Below are positions 1-9,350 of a stretch of DNA of 64,000 nucleotides, piece after piece. Under the pieces are notes generated by a model. The model saw only the letters and a list, made by a program, of their open reading frames with translations. It did no database searches and was not told the origin of the DNA. The stretch comes from Gemmobacter lutimaris (GTDB lineage Bacteria; Pseudomonadota; Alphaproteobacteria; Rhodobacterales; Rhodobacteraceae), in NCBI RefSeq assembly GCF_003570715.1, contig NZ_QXXQ01000013.1:52431-116430 (forward strand), in the 5' to 3' direction. Each line of letters starts with the position of its first letter. The stretch's first letter is position 1. The position numbers were made by a program, and so were the translations under genes.

Positions 1-339
1 CAGCACCGCCAGATGTGCCAGCATCTTGCCCGCCAGCACCTCGGCCCGCGCGACCGGATAGGTCAGCAGCAGGGGCAATGTGCCGCGCTCCGCCTCGCCC
101 GCGATGGCATCAAAGCTCATCAGCAGCGCCAGAAGCGGCACAAGATAGACACCCAGCGAGGTGAGGGAGGCCACGATGACCGACAGCCGGTCCACCCCCA
201 GCCCTCCGGTGGGCGCCGATCCTGCGGCGGCCAGCACCAGCGAGAACAGACCCATCAGCGCAACGGCGATAGAGACCCAGCGATTGCGCAGCGCGATGCG
301 GAACTCGCAGCCGGCGGTGGCAAGAATGCGTCGGATCAT
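1..339 (-). CDS. nosY: NosY, Cu/nitrous-oxide maturation ABC transporter permease (5' part only)
   Basis: The N-terminal 113 residues of the membrane subunit that pairs with the NosF ATPase for maturation of the CuZ centre of N2O reductase. The start is the ATG at 339-337, which overlaps the nosF stop as ATGA. Visible are an N-terminal membrane segment after FRIALRNRW (about residues 20-42), a second around 55-75, and the stretch FDAIAGEAERGTLPLLLTYPV, which is typical of NosY-type ABC-2 permeases. The gene runs off the window at base 1. nosL would be expected beyond it, but that cannot be seen. Confidence 0.9.
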   Translation of the reverse strand, partial: MIRRILATAGCEFRIALRNRWVSIAVALMGLFSLVLAAAGSAPTGGLGVDRLSVIVASLTSLGVYLVPLLALLMSFDAIAGEAERGTLPLLLTYPVARAEVLAGKMLAHLAVL

Positions 340-1220
340 TGCCCGGCCCTCTGGCTGAAATGGCTGTAGATGTCTTCAAGGCTGGGGGGCAGCACCTCCA
401 GATCGGCAACCGCATCGCCCATCGCGGTAATCCGCGCCAACAGCGCCAGCTTCTCGTCCTGCGCACAGGTCAGATGCAGCACACCGCCCACTGCCACCGC
501 GCCCGGCAGATCCAGTTCTGCCCCCGCGCGCGGCGTCACATGCAGCGCGACGGGCAGCGCCGCCTGCCGCCGCAGATCGGCCAGCGGGCCTTCGGCCACG
601 AGCCGCCCTTTCGAGAGGATCAGGATACGATCCGTCCGCGCCTCCACCTCGGTCAGCGCGTGCGAGGAGAGCAGAATCGAAGCCCCGCGCGCCGCCAGCC
701 CGTCCAGCAGCGCATAGAAATCGCGCCGCGACACCGGATCAAGGCCCGAAGTCGGTTCGTCCAGCACCAGAAGGCGCGGGCTGCCGATCAACGCCTGCGC
801 AAGGCCGACACGCTGCCGCATCCCCTTGGAATAGGTGCCGATCCGCCGCCGCGCGGCCGCGCCCAGCCCCACCTGCTCCAGCAGTGGCAGCGCCGCCGTT
901 GCAGGCTCACCGCGAAGCGCGAGGTAGTGGCGCATCTGTTCCAGCCCGGTCAGCGCCGGGTGGAAGGCCGCGTTTTCCGGCAGATAGGCCACCTGCGCCC
1001 GTGCCGCAGCCGACCCCGGCGCGGCGCCGCAGACCGTAACCTGCCCCGCCGTTTGCGGGATCAGCCCGAGGATGATCTTCATCATCGTCGACTTGCCCGC
1101 ACCATTATGGCCCAGCAGTGCGACACGCTCGCCCGGCGCGACGGAAAGCGTCACGTCCGACAGGGCCGTCACCCCCGCGAATTGCTTAGTGAGACCCGAG
1201 ATCGTCAGGGTTGAAGTCAT
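336..1220 (-). CDS. nosF: NosF, ABC transporter ATPase for NosZ maturation
   Basis: A 294-residue cytoplasmic ATPase that energises the NosDFY complex. Walker A is GHNGAGKS near residue 37, the ABC signature is YSKGMRQR near 128, and Walker B LLVLDEPTSGLDP lies near 150, followed by the switch histidine in LLSSHAL. The ATG at 1220 begins [10 protein letters not shown] and lies 35 bases inside the 3' end of nosD; the stop overlaps the nosY start. This tight packing implies translational coupling with NosD and NosY. The length is usual for the family. Confidence 0.95.
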   Translation of the reverse strand: MTSTLTISGLTKQFAGVTALSDVTLSVAPGERVALLGHNGAGKSTMMKIILGLIPQTAGQVTVCGAAPGSAAARAQVAYLPENAAFHPALTGLEQMRHYLALRGEPATAALPLLEQVGLGAAARRRIGTYSKGMRQRVGLAQALIGSPRLLVLDEPTSGLDPVSRRDFYALLDGLAARGASILLSSHALTEVEARTDRILILSKGRLVAEGPLADLRRQAALPVALHVTPRAGAELDLPGAVAVGGVLHLTCAQDEKLALLARITAMGDAVADLEVLPPSLEDIYSHFSQRAGQ

Positions 1221-2511
1221 CGAAATTGCCTTTCGCCCAACGGCCGGCCACTTCGGCCTCCATCGCGGCGATGTCTGCGGATACGGGAAGGGTGAGCGGC
1301 GCCATCAGCGGCGCACTGTCCACCACGCCACCGGGCAGCGTGGCGGGGAAGTTCGATTGCGACCAGCGGATCAGCTGCACCGATGGCGCGCCGGTCAGCA
1401 GCCGGGCCGCAGGCTGCGACCAGAGGATATGGTCCATCAGATCGTTCGGGCGGAACACCGAATCCGCGATACCATCGCCGTTCAGGTCGAAGGCCGGATG
1501 ATCCGACCAGTAATTGCCGCGCCCCTTGAAGCTCCATTCCAGAAGCCTTGTGCCGACATATTTCACCTGCTCGGCATTGCCGATGAAGGCATTCCCGGTC
1601 AGAACATTGCGTTCCGATCCGGCGGTGAAATGGATGCCGATGCCGCAGCCCTCGAACCTGTTGCCCCAGATCAGGTTCTTGTGGGCATTGTAGATGAACA
1701 GACATTTCTTCGTGCCGCCCCGCACCAGATTGCCCGAGACATCGGCGCTGTTGGCGAAGTTCAGCATCACGCCATGCTCGCGATCGCCGAGGCTGCGGTT
1801 ACCCTGCACCTTCACCCGGTCGGAGAACATGATGGCAAAGCCAAGATGGTTGCCGATGCTGATGTTGTCCGACACCTCGCTGTCATGGGTATACATATAG
1901 TGGACGGCAAAGCGCAGGTCGCGGAACAGGTTGCCGCGATACAGCCCCTTGCGCGAGGTGTTGGAAAAGATGCCGTCGCGTCCCCAGCGCACGGAATTGC
2001 CGGTGACGACCGTGCCGGGGCTGTTCCAGATGTAGATACCGTTGCCCCGGTCATTCATGCGGGGGTTCCGGCGGCCCTCGATCACATTGCCGGTGACCTG
2101 TGCATCACGCCCGCCATGCACGTCGATCCCGTGCATGTTGTCTTGCAGCAGCAGGCCCGAGATGCGGGCGCGGTCGGCGCCCTTGAGGATCTTCACCCCC
2201 GAGTCCAGATCGGCATTGGCATTGCCCGATCCGGTGACGCTGAATCCTTCCAGCGCCACATCGGGGGCGGCGATGGTGATGACGGTGCCCTGCCCCAGCC
2301 CGTCAACCCGCGCCTCGCGCGGGCCGCGCAGGGTCAGCGGGCGGTCGATGCGAACGGGGCCAGGGTAGTCCCCGCCCTGCAACAGCAGCACATCGCCGGG
2401 GGCCGCCCCGGCGATGGCGGCGGCCAGCCCCGGCCCCGGCGCCACGGCACGCTGCTCCGCCAGGGCGGGCAGTGCGAGAAGGCACAGGGCAAGGGCCAGC
2501 CGCAGGGTCAT
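1186..2511 (-). CDS. nosD: NosD, periplasmic copper-centre maturation protein
   Basis: A 441-residue periplasmic protein with a signal peptide ([18 protein letters not shown]). The rest is a right-handed parallel beta-helix of the carbohydrate-binding/CASH type, with many repeats of the form G-N-x-(3-8)-G such as [13 protein letters not shown] and [14 protein letters not shown]. With NosF and NosY it forms the ABC system needed to build CuZ in NosZ. An open frame extends upstream of 2511, but the ATG at 2511 starts exactly at the signal peptide and overlaps the nosZ stop as ATGA, so it was chosen. Confidence 0.94.
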   Translation of the reverse strand: MTLRLALALCLLALPALAEQRAVAPGPGLAAAIAGAAPGDVLLLQGGDYPGPVRIDRPLTLRGPREARVDGLGQGTVITIAAPDVALEGFSVTGSGNANADLDSGVKILKGADRARISGLLLQDNMHGIDVHGGRDAQVTGNVIEGRRNPRMNDRGNGIYIWNSPGTVVTGNSVRWGRDGIFSNTSRKGLYRGNLFRDLRFAVHYMYTHDSEVSDNISIGNHLGFAIMFSDRVKVQGNRSLGDREHGVMLNFANSADVSGNLVRGGTKKCLFIYNAHKNLIWGNRFEGCGIGIHFTAGSERNVLTGNAFIGNAEQVKYVGTRLLEWSFKGRGNYWSDHPAFDLNGDGIADSVFRPNDLMDHILWSQPAARLLTGAPSVQLIRWSQSNFPATLPGGVVDSAPLMAPLTLPVSADIAAMEAEVAGRWAKGNFDDFNPDDLGSH

Positions 2512-4436
2512 TTCGGCTCCACGAACATGCGGCCGCGCATTTCCATGTGCAGCGCGTGGCAGAACCACTGGCAGTAATACCAGTATACCCCCGGATTGGC
2601 CGCGACGAAGGTCACCGACGAGGTCTGTTGCGGCCCGATCTCCATGGCAACACCGTGATTGCCCATGGTGAAGCCGTGGGTCAGATCGTCGATGTCGTCG
2701 AGGTTGGTGATGGTCACCGTGACCTCGTCGCCCTGCGTGACAGTAAATTCTTCCAGCGCGAACTGCGGCGCCTGGCTGGACATGTAGACCCGCACCTTGT
2801 TGCCATCGCGGATCACCGTGTCCTGATAGTCGTCGAGGTTGACCCCGTCCGCCTCGGCCTGCTTGCGGGTTTCGGCCCACATCGGATCGTTGCGATCCCA
2901 GACTGATTTGATGTTGGTCATCTTGCTGGCATGAACCGCAATCGCATCATGGGGTTCGGCGAAGGTGGGGCCGTCATGCACCACCACCATCTTGTCGCCC
3001 GAAATGTCGATCAACTGGTCATTCTCGGGCTTCAGCGGACCGACGTTCAGGAAGCGGTCTTTCGAGAATTTGCAGAGACAGACCATCCATTTTCCGTCGG
3101 CCTCCAGCGTTTCGCCCATCGAGGTCTTCAGGTGGCCGGGCTGATACTGCACATCCACCTTGTCGAGGATCGGATCGACCTTTTCGCCCTTGTAGGCGGC
3201 AATCGCCTTGTCGATGTTCCACTTCACCACCTGGCTGTCGAGGAACAGCGAGGTATAGACATTGCCCTGCCCGTCAAAGGCATTGTGCAGCGGGCCAAGG
3301 CCCAGTTCCGGTTCGGCCACCACGCAGGACCGGGGTTCAGCGCCGGCAAAGACTGCATCCAGCAGCGTCACGTCGATCACCGTGACGGTGGGCGACAGCT
3401 TGCCACCGATGCAGAGGTGGCGCTTGTCGGGCGCCATGTTGCAGCCATGCGGGTTGTTGGCGACCGGGATATAGCGGGTGAACTGGCTGTTCGCCTCTTT
3501 CCGGCCATCCAGAACCTTGACGCCATTCACCTCCTGATACTGCCCGGCCGCGATGGCCTTCTCGATCTCGGCAATGTTGAAGACGACCACATGGTCCATC
3601 TCGCTGGCCGTCATGTCGGCCAGATTCATGCCCATCTCGCTGTTGTAGCTGGTCGAGAAGGCCCATTTGCCCTCGTAATCGGCATCGCAGTTGTCAAGGT
3701 TGCCCGACACCATCACCTGCCATGCGACATCCCATTTGTCGGCATCGACGGCGGTGAAAATGTTCACATAGCTGCCGACATCCTTCATGGTGGAACCGTC
3801 GTTCACCAGCGGCGCTTCATCTTCGCCGTTGCAGAAGACATAGTTGGAACGCGGCCATTTCTGCGGGCGCATGCCGTGGATGCCCTTGGCATTCGGGATT
3901 TCCAGAATGGCGTCGCATTTCATCACATCGCCACGCACCCGCGCCACCCGGGTATTGGCCTTGTCGTTCATATAGAGGTAGCGGCCGTCATACTTGCCCT
4001 CGGTATAGGACATGTGGACATGGTGCAGGTCGCCATTGTCATGGATTTTCTTGCCATTGGCCTCCAGCAGCTTCTTTGTGCTGTCGCTCATCGTGCGCTG
4101 GTGGATGCGGATGGATTCATTCGTCTGCCCCCAGCCGGTTGCGGAGCAGCGGTTGAACACCGGCACGCGCATCAGCTCGCGCATCGAGGGGATGCCCAGA
4201 ATGCGCATCTCGCCGGTCTGGCCTGAAGACCAGAAGCCATAGTATTCATCAAGCTGCCCCGGCGCGACCTCGATACCCGCGGCGCGGGCGGCGCTTGTCG
4301 CGGCCATGGTGGCAAGGCCCGAGGCACCGGCGCCAAGCGCCAGCCGTCCACCAAGGGTGCTGGCAAGGGCGGCCCCGCCTGCGGTGGCGCCCAGCAGGGA
4401 ACGGCGGCTCAGGCCGGATTTCGGTTCGGTGGTCAT
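2508..4436 (-). CDS. nosZ: NosZ, nitrous-oxide reductase (clade I, Tat-exported)
   Basis: A periplasmic homodimeric copper enzyme that reduces N2O to N2. It has 642 residues and begins with a twin-arginine signal ([12 protein letters not shown], residues 10-21), which marks it as clade I. Histidine-rich CuZ ligand motifs are visible ([58 protein letters not shown]). The C-terminal cupredoxin domain carries the CuA site with Cys622, Cys626, His630 and Met633 in [12 protein letters not shown]. All expected ligand motifs are present, so it should be active. It lies between nosR and nosD with 4-base overlaps on both sides. Confidence 0.98.
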   Translation of the reverse strand: MTTEPKSGLSRRSLLGATAGGAALASTLGGRLALGAGASGLATMAATSAARAAGIEVAPGQLDEYYGFWSSGQTGEMRILGIPSMRELMRVPVFNRCSATGWGQTNESIRIHQRTMSDSTKKLLEANGKKIHDNGDLHHVHMSYTEGKYDGRYLYMNDKANTRVARVRGDVMKCDAILEIPNAKGIHGMRPQKWPRSNYVFCNGEDEAPLVNDGSTMKDVGSYVNIFTAVDADKWDVAWQVMVSGNLDNCDADYEGKWAFSTSYNSEMGMNLADMTASEMDHVVVFNIAEIEKAIAAGQYQEVNGVKVLDGRKEANSQFTRYIPVANNPHGCNMAPDKRHLCIGGKLSPTVTVIDVTLLDAVFAGAEPRSCVVAEPELGLGPLHNAFDGQGNVYTSLFLDSQVVKWNIDKAIAAYKGEKVDPILDKVDVQYQPGHLKTSMGETLEADGKWMVCLCKFSKDRFLNVGPLKPENDQLIDISGDKMVVVHDGPTFAEPHDAIAVHASKMTNIKSVWDRNDPMWAETRKQAEADGVNLDDYQDTVIRDGNKVRVYMSSQAPQFALEEFTVTQGDEVTVTITNLDDIDDLTHGFTMGNHGVAMEIGPQQTSSVTFVAANPGVYWYYCQWFCHALHMEMRGRMFVEPK

Positions 4437-6601
4437 GGGGTCACTCCTTCAGAGGCGACGGGTTTTGCGTTGGGATGCCCGGCGGGTGGCGTGCCGATCG
4501 CCTCGCGCCGCTTCATCTTTTTGATGACCACCGGGCAGATGGTTTTTGACTGGTACAGAACCTGGCAATGCAGGCAGTTCACACATTCATTGGGGTTGAT
4601 TTCCCCTGTCGGATGAATGGCTTGCACCGGGCATTGGTTCGCGCAGCTCTGACAGGGGCTGCCGCACTCCTTGTAGCGTTTCAGCCAGTCGAACATGCGG
4701 ATACGCGCGGGGATCGCCAGCGCCGCCCCCAGCGGGCAGAGATAGCGGCAATAGAACCGCTCCACGAACAGACCCGCCATCAGCAGCGCCGCCGCATAGG
4801 CGACGAAGGGCCAGGCGCGGATGAATTTCAGGATGATCGCGGTCTTGAACGGCTCGACCTCGGCCAGATGCTCGGCCTGTTCGATGGACATGAGGCTGAC
4901 CCCGAACAGGCCGAGGAAGATCATGTATTTCACCGGCCAGAGCCGTTCATGCAGGCCCCAGGGCAGTGTCCATTGCGGCACATGGAGCGCCCGCGCGATG
5001 CGGTTGGTGATTTCCTGAAGCGCGCCGAAGGGGCAAAGCCAGCCGCAATAGGCCCCGCGCCCCCAGAACAGCAGCGCGGCGGCCACGGCAAACCACAGGA
5101 TGAAGGTCAGCGGGTCCAAAAGGAACGCCTGCCAGGAAAACCCGTTCACCAGCGCGCCGAACAACGCCATCAGGTTCACGACCGACAGTTGCGCATTGGC
5201 GATCCAGCCCAGCCAGACCAACGTGACGGTCAGAAAGCCCATGCGGAACCAGAAGAACAGCCGCGCATTGCGGGTGGCGAAGGTCTGGAAGAAGAAAACC
5301 CCGGTCAGCACCAGCAGCATGACGGCAAGCGCGATGATGTCGGCCTGTGACCCCCGCCAGATCTTCTTCCACAGATCGGCCTGCGCACTGCCTTCCTCTT
5401 GCGTGGCGACCACTTCGGCAGCGGCCGGGGCAGGCATGACCTTGCGCAGATAGGCGGCGGGCAACTGATAGCTCAGGTCAAACGTGGTGAAGACCTTTTC
5501 AATCGGCCCGACCTCGCGCTGCACAAGCAATTGGATGCGGAAGGGTTTCGCCGGATCGAAGCCGCTGTCGGCGGGAATGCGGAACAGATCTTTCTCGGTG
5601 AAATCCGGCGCATCGGCAGGGGCGAGGCTGACAAGCCTGCGGTGCATCCGGTCGCGGAAACGCACCGAAACATCATCCTGAATCAGCACGATCCGGTCAA
5701 AGATACCGCCGCGCACATAGCCCGACCCCTTGAAGCTGTAGAGGCCGCGTCCCGCCAGCATCAGCGCGTGATCGCCGGGTGGCAGCCAGCTTTGCAGGTT
5801 GGTGTATTCGGCCTCGCCCAGCAGCGCCCGGCCGATCCCCGGCACGGACACCAGCGCCGCCTGCATTTCGATATAGCGGGTGTCGGGCGCATCCTTCAGC
5901 GCGCGTTCGCCCGCGCGCCTGTCCTCCAGCGCGGCGAAAGCCTCGTTCACCTGCGCCACGTCCAGCGACAGGCGGCGCAGCGTGCCGTTGCCTTCCATCG
6001 TGGCCCAGTCGGCAGGGGCTGCGACCTCGGGATCGACCTGAAACACCGGCCCCTGCGCAGGCGCATCGGGGTGCAAACCGCCAAGCCCAAGGGCCCGTGC
6101 CACCTTCAGCCCGGACCGCACGATGGAATCGTCGATCACCATGACCGTGACCGTAGCGCCGGAAATGATGTCGATGTCATGTCCGGTGCCGCCGGCATTG
6201 ACCTCGGCCACCAGATCCAGCCCGATATAGCCCGCGACCATCGCCTTGATCTTCGCGTCGGGAATGCCGATCAGCACGATGGGTTCGGAATGCTTGACCA
6301 GCGCTACCCCCAGTATGCGCGCCTGCGGATCCAGCGCGACAAGCGTGTGGATCGGCTTGCCGGAATAGCCGGTGGTGCCGACAAAGTCGCTTGTGACGAA
6401 AGCCCAGCCGATGGTCTCGCCACCTTTGAGGACGGGCACGACCGGCAGGTCGTCACGCATCGGACCATAGCCATCGGCCTGTGGCACCAGTTCAGCGGCT
6501 GGCAGTTTGGCCAGAAGGCCGGACAACAGCGGCTCGGCCAGCGCGAGCCGTGGCAGCATCAGCGCAAGGCAGACAAGGATCAGACGGACAAGCAGAATCA
6601 T
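4433..6601 (-). CDS. nosR: NosR, membrane flavo-iron-sulfur protein for N2O reduction
   Basis: A 722-residue membrane protein required for nosZ expression and electron supply to NosZ. In order: an N-terminal signal/anchor, a periplasmic FMN-binding domain with the flavinylation motif SGAT (Ser147-Thr150), a polytopic region from about residue 410 with two short cysteine motifs ([12 protein letters not shown] and [12 protein letters not shown]), and a C-terminal double 4Fe-4S ferredoxin ([13 protein letters not shown], then [18 protein letters not shown]). FMN is presumably attached by the ApbE-like NirX encoded at 53845. The start overlaps the nosC stop as ATGA. A FNR-like box sits 54 bases upstream, inside nosC. 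Confidence 0.96.
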   Translation of the reverse strand: MILLVRLILVCLALMLPRLALAEPLLSGLLAKLPAAELVPQADGYGPMRDDLPVVPVLKGGETIGWAFVTSDFVGTTGYSGKPIHTLVALDPQARILGVALVKHSEPIVLIGIPDAKIKAMVAGYIGLDLVAEVNAGGTGHDIDIISGATVTVMVIDDSIVRSGLKVARALGLGGLHPDAPAQGPVFQVDPEVAAPADWATMEGNGTLRRLSLDVAQVNEAFAALEDRRAGERALKDAPDTRYIEMQAALVSVPGIGRALLGEAEYTNLQSWLPPGDHALMLAGRGLYSFKGSGYVRGGIFDRIVLIQDDVSVRFRDRMHRRLVSLAPADAPDFTEKDLFRIPADSGFDPAKPFRIQLLVQREVGPIEKVFTTFDLSYQLPAAYLRKVMPAPAAAEVVATQEEGSAQADLWKKIWRGSQADIIALAVMLLVLTGVFFFQTFATRNARLFFWFRMGFLTVTLVWLGWIANAQLSVVNLMALFGALVNGFSWQAFLLDPLTFILWFAVAAALLFWGRGAYCGWLCPFGALQEITNRIARALHVPQWTLPWGLHERLWPVKYMIFLGLFGVSLMSIEQAEHLAEVEPFKTAIILKFIRAWPFVAYAAALLMAGLFVERFYCRYLCPLGAALAIPARIRMFDWLKRYKECGSPCQSCANQCPVQAIHPTGEINPNECVNCLHCQVLYQSKTICPVVIKKMKRREAIGTPPAGHPNAKPVASEGVTP

Positions 6602-7074
6602 CGGGCAACCTCTTTCAGGTTCCCGGTTTCTGCCCCGGCGCTGCGCGACAGGACTTGACCAAACTCAAGACCCGTGGCGAAACGTCGAGGCTGCGGCAGG
6701 TCGCCGCGCTGGCAATGGGGCACATGCCACGCCTGCGGGGGACCGCGCGCCACCGGGCGAAGGTGCTGGCGCCGCACGGCGGTCACACCGGACAATACCC
6801 TGCCCAGCCGGACAAACCGGACAGGTGCTGCGCGAAGGACGACAGCGGGTTCAGGAAGGAACGTCAGCGATGGCAGGCACTTCACACAATCGCAGCACCG
6901 CTTGCCCTCGACCGGGTTGCCCTGCGCATCCAGAAGGATCGTGGTGGCTCCGCCATCGCCGCAGATCACCATTTCGGTGACACCGCCAAGGGCCGCATCA
7001 CTGCGCAGCGCGCCCGACAGCACGAAAGCCAGCGTCAGCAACAGGCAGAGAAGGGCATGGAACAGGTGGCGCAT
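6598..7074 (-). CDS. nosC: NosC-like small cysteine-motif protein, first gene of nos cluster
   Basis: A 158-residue protein with a hydrophobic N-terminus (residues 1-25, signal or anchor) followed by TEMVICGDGG and a clustered cysteine motif KRCCDCVKC near residues 58-66. It resembles the poorly characterised NosC/DUF2946-type proteins that begin nos clusters in Paracoccus; the function is unknown. The C-terminal 60 residues are rich in Arg and Pro and low in complexity. Translation is coupled to nosR by ATGA. A FNR/NnrR box lies 35 bases upstream of its ATG and a second lies within its own 3' end. Confidence 0.75.
   Translation of the reverse strand: MRHLFHALLCLLLTLAFVLSGALRSDAALGGVTEMVICGDGGATTILLDAQGNPVEGKRCCDCVKCLPSLTFLPEPAVVLRAAPVRFVRLGRVLSGVTAVRRQHLRPVARGPPQAWHVPHCQRGDLPQPRRFATGLEFGQVLSRSAGAETGNLKEVAR
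6655..6668 (-). promoter_or_regulatory. FNR/NnrR-type box inside nosC, upstream of nosR
   Basis: TTGA-CCAAAC-TCAA fits the TTGA-N6-TCAA consensus of the Crp/Fnr family exactly. It lies 54 bases upstream of the nosR ATG, inside the nosC coding region. This spacing would suit a second, nosRZDFY-specific promoter activated by FnrP or NnrR. No transcript evidence is available. Confidence 0.6.
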
Positions 7075-7449
7075 GCGGCGGGTCTAGGCCCGCAGGGCCT
7101 TCGCAGCCTTGACCATAGTCAAGACTGACTGGTCAGCCCGTTGTCAGGGCTCCGGGATCTGCGGACGACATGCCCGGCATGGGGCGAAAGCCGCGACACC
7201 GGCTGCTGGACGCCCGGTGGAATCGTCCAGCGTGTCGCATGCCGCAGCGGGAAAGGCGCGGGCGGTCGATCTGGCGACATTCGCCGCGCTGGAGGACATA
7301 AGGCACGAAATGACGGCCTTTGCAGCGCCGATGCGGAAATGGCGGGCAGTTCGGGGGGCGGGGGGCGCCATCGAAGGCTGCGGGATTGCCATGCTGCGGG
7401 GCGCGCTGCATGCTGCGGATCACCCTGCCTCGCTGATCTGACCGGCCTG
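7075..7449. other. nosC-nasT divergent intergenic region
   Basis: This 375-base stretch separates divergent nosC and nasT and holds the nosC FNR box at 7109-7122. On the plus strand an open frame at 7109-7441 has some protein-like composition at its 3' end (FAALEDIRHEMTAFAAPMRKWRAV), but it has no convincing start or ribosome binding site and no family I recognise. I do not call it a gene. A short decayed gene is possible. Confidence 0.4.
7109..7122 (-). promoter_or_regulatory. FNR/NnrR box of the nos operon
   Basis: TTGAC-CATA-GTCAA is a perfect inverted repeat with the FNR half sites TTGA and TCAA. It lies 35 bases upstream of the nosC ATG, so the start site for a class II promoter would fall very near or inside the start codon. 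It is the best candidate for anaerobic/NO activation of the nos operon. Confidence 0.75.
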
Positions 7450-8025
7450 ATGAAACCACTTTCCATCGTTCTGATAGAGAAAATCCCCGAACGCGCCGTG
7501 CTGATCACCGAGGCGTTGCGTGCAGAATGCGAGGTCACTGTGATCGACAGCGATCAGGGGCTGGCGCGGCGGATTGCCGAAATCGCCCCCGATCTGGTGC
7601 TGATCGACGTGGCCAACCCCTCGCGCGATACGCTGGAGGAACTCAGCCTCGCCTCCTCGCCGATGGAAAGGCCCGTGGCAATGTTCGTCGATCGTTCCGA
7701 CCGCGATCTGACGCGCGCGGCGATCGAGGCCGGGCTTTCGGCCTATGTGGTAAACGGCCTCAGGGCCGAACGCTTGCGCCCTGTGCTGGATGCGGCCATC
7801 GCGCGCTTTCACCTGTTCCAGCGGATGCGCGCCGAACTCACCGCCACCCGTGCGGCCCTGGAAGAACGCAAGATCGTGGATCGTGCCAAGGGCATCGTGA
7901 TGAAGGCGCGCGGCATCGGCGAGGACGAGGCCTATGCCCTGCTGCGCCGCACCGCGATGGACCAGAAGAAGAAGATCGCCGAAATCGCACAGGCCATCCT
8001 CACGGCGGCGGACCTGCTGAAATGA
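7450..8025 (+). CDS. nasT: NasT, ANTAR antiterminator response regulator
   Basis: A 191-residue RNA-binding regulator. Residues 1-115 form a receiver-like domain that retains the phosphoacceptor-like Asp in LVLIDVANPS. Residues about 125-190 form the ANTAR domain (ALEERKIVDRAKGIVMKARGIGEDEAY). In the absence of nitrate or nitrite it is held by NasS; once freed it binds a two-hairpin leader RNA and prevents termination ahead of the nas structural genes. A matching leader lies downstream at 9195-9298. An in-frame opening extends upstream, but the ATG at 7450 (MKPLSIVLIE) starts at the receiver domain. The stop overlaps nasS as ATGA. Confidence 0.93.
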   Translation: MKPLSIVLIEKIPERAVLITEALRAECEVTVIDSDQGLARRIAEIAPDLVLIDVANPSRDTLEELSLASSPMERPVAMFVDRSDRDLTRAAIEAGLSAYVVNGLRAERLRPVLDAAIARFHLFQRMRAELTATRAALEERKIVDRAKGIVMKARGIGEDEAYALLRRTAMDQKKKIAEIAQAILTAADLLK

Positions 8026-9107
8026 GCCATCTGTCCGTCACCGCCGGGTTTCTGCCGCTGATCGACGCCGCGCCGCTGATCGTGGCGCGCGAACTGGCCT
8101 TCGCCGAGGAAGAGGGGCTCGACCTGACCTTGCGGCGCGCGCCCTCGTGGTCGGCGCTGCGCGATCTGCTGACTTTCGGGCAGGTCGATGCGGCCTCGAT
8201 GCTGTCGCCCATTCCCGTGGCGCAGGCGCTTGGGCTGGGCGGCGGCGCGGCGGCGCTGGACGCGTTGATGGTCACATCGCTAGGGGGCGAGATGATCGCC
8301 CTTCCCGATCATATCGCCCGGCAACTGGACGGGGTGGACCGTGCCGATCCCTTTGCGCTGCGGGCCGCGCTGCCGATGCCGCTTCGGATCGGGGTGCCCT
8401 TTCCCTTCTCGATCCATGCAGAGCTTCTGTATCGTTGGCTGGGCGAGGGGATCACGGTGCAGACCGTGCCGCCACCCCTGTTGCCCGATGCCATGGCGGC
8501 AGGCGAGCTGGATCTTTTCATCGTGGGCGAACCCTGGGCCACCGGGGCAATGGACCGGGGCATCGCAAGCCTTCTGCTTCCTGGCACCACGATCTGGCGC
8601 GCGCCGCCCGACAAGGTGCTGGCGATGCGGCACGACAGGGCGGAGGCAGACCCCGATCTGACCGGCCGTCTGATGCGGGCGGTCTGGCGGGCCTGCCGCT
8701 GGTTGCGCCTGCGCGAAAACCGGATCACCGCTGCCGAAATCATGGCCCGCCGCCCCTATCTCGACCTGCCGCCCGACCTGATCGAGCGCGCGATGGACAG
8801 CGGTGTGGAGTTCTTCGAAGGCTGCGCGACCTTTCCCTGGCGCAGTCAGGCCGAATGGATCGGCGCAAGGCTTGCCCGCCGACACGGGCTGGATGTCGCG
8901 CAGGCCCGCCATGCCGCGCAGGCAGTGTTTCGCAGCGATCTTTACCGTCTCCATCTGGGACCGGCAGGGGCCGACCTGCCCGCCGCCTCTTCCAGGCTGG
9001 AAGGCGCGGTCAGCGAGCCCGGCCTGCATCCGGCAGCCGCGGGACGGGTGCTTCTGCTGCCAGACAGGTTCTTCGACGGTGCGGTTTTTGACCCCGACAC
9101 CGCCTGA
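8022..9107 (+). CDS. nasS: NasS, nitrate/nitrite-sensing periplasmic-binding-like protein
   Basis: A 361-residue cytoplasmic protein of the NrtA/CmpA substrate-binding family without a signal peptide (begins MSHLSVTAGFLPLIDAAPL). It binds nitrate or nitrite and, when empty, sequesters NasT. Family features are ELAFAEEEGLDLTL, FTLR-type segments, and GELDLFIVGEPWATGA near residue 165. The start codon overlaps the nasT stop, so the two partners are made together. After its stop comes the attenuator leader of the nas operon. The length is normal. Confidence 0.92.
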   Translation: MSHLSVTAGFLPLIDAAPLIVARELAFAEEEGLDLTLRRAPSWSALRDLLTFGQVDAASMLSPIPVAQALGLGGGAAALDALMVTSLGGEMIALPDHIARQLDGVDRADPFALRAALPMPLRIGVPFPFSIHAELLYRWLGEGITVQTVPPPLLPDAMAAGELDLFIVGEPWATGAMDRGIASLLLPGTTIWRAPPDKVLAMRHDRAEADPDLTGRLMRAVWRACRWLRLRENRITAAEIMARRPYLDLPPDLIERAMDSGVEFFEGCATFPWRSQAEWIGARLARRHGLDVAQARHAAQAVFRSDLYRLHLGPAGADLPAASSRLEGAVSEPGLHPAAAGRVLLLPDRFFDGAVFDPDTA

Positions 9108-9194
9108 TCCGCACATATTCTAGGCATTTTCCGCGCCCTCACCGGCTGGCCCGGCGGATCGCTTGACCAGACCGGCAGCAGGGCGCAGCGTGAA

Positions 9195-9298
9195 GGGGAC
9201 TTCGGGAACAATGGCGTTCCCGCAAGACTCCCCCCGAACATCATCCGAGCAAAGCCGCTCGACCGCAGGGTCTGTTCCCTGCTGTCGTGCGGCTTTTT
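9195..9298 (+). promoter_or_regulatory. ANTAR (NasT)-responsive antitermination leader with intrinsic terminator
   Basis: Two RNA hairpins precede cobA-nasABGC. The first has the apical stem GGGAAC/GTTCCC (9204-9221) closing the hexaloop AATGGC, which has the A at position 1 and G at position 4 expected for ANTAR targets; an outer stem GGGGA/TCCCC extends it. The second is a long hairpin from 9251 to 9296 built of AAAGCCGC, CGAC and GCAGGG arms with their complements. It has a hexaloop TCTGTT (9271-9276) and is followed by TTTTT, so it is an intrinsic terminator. NasT binding would favour read-through. The layout is directly visible; the mechanism is inferred from known nasR/nasT leaders. Confidence 0.8.
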
Positions 9299-9323
9299 CA
9301 TTTTTCCAGAAAGGGACGAACCC

Positions 9324-9350
9324 ATGATCCCGACTGCGGTGAAAACATGA
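9324..9350 (+). CDS. Possible 8-codon leader peptide coupled to cobA
   Basis: A short frame, MIPTAVKT followed by TGA, starts at an ATG with a good ribosome binding site (AAGGGA at 9311-9316, 7 bases upstream). Its stop overlaps the cobA ATG as ATGA. The cobA start itself has only a weak upstream match. It may serve to couple cobA translation to ribosomes that load just after the attenuator. It is too short for sequence-based confirmation. Confidence 0.35.
   Translation: MIPTAVKT

Noticed and set aside
2931..4226. A 431-codon open frame opposite nosZ
   Set aside because: Antisense shadow of nosZ; composition is typical of a reverse-strand frame in GC-rich DNA.
7109..7441. A 110-codon plus-strand frame between nosC and nasT
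   Set aside because: No ribosome binding site, start inside the FNR box, and no recognised family; only the 3' third looks protein-like.
9140..9165. A sigma-54 promoter (TGGCCC...GCT) before the nas leader
   Set aside because: The distance between GG and GC is one base too long and the -12 part lacks TTGC.
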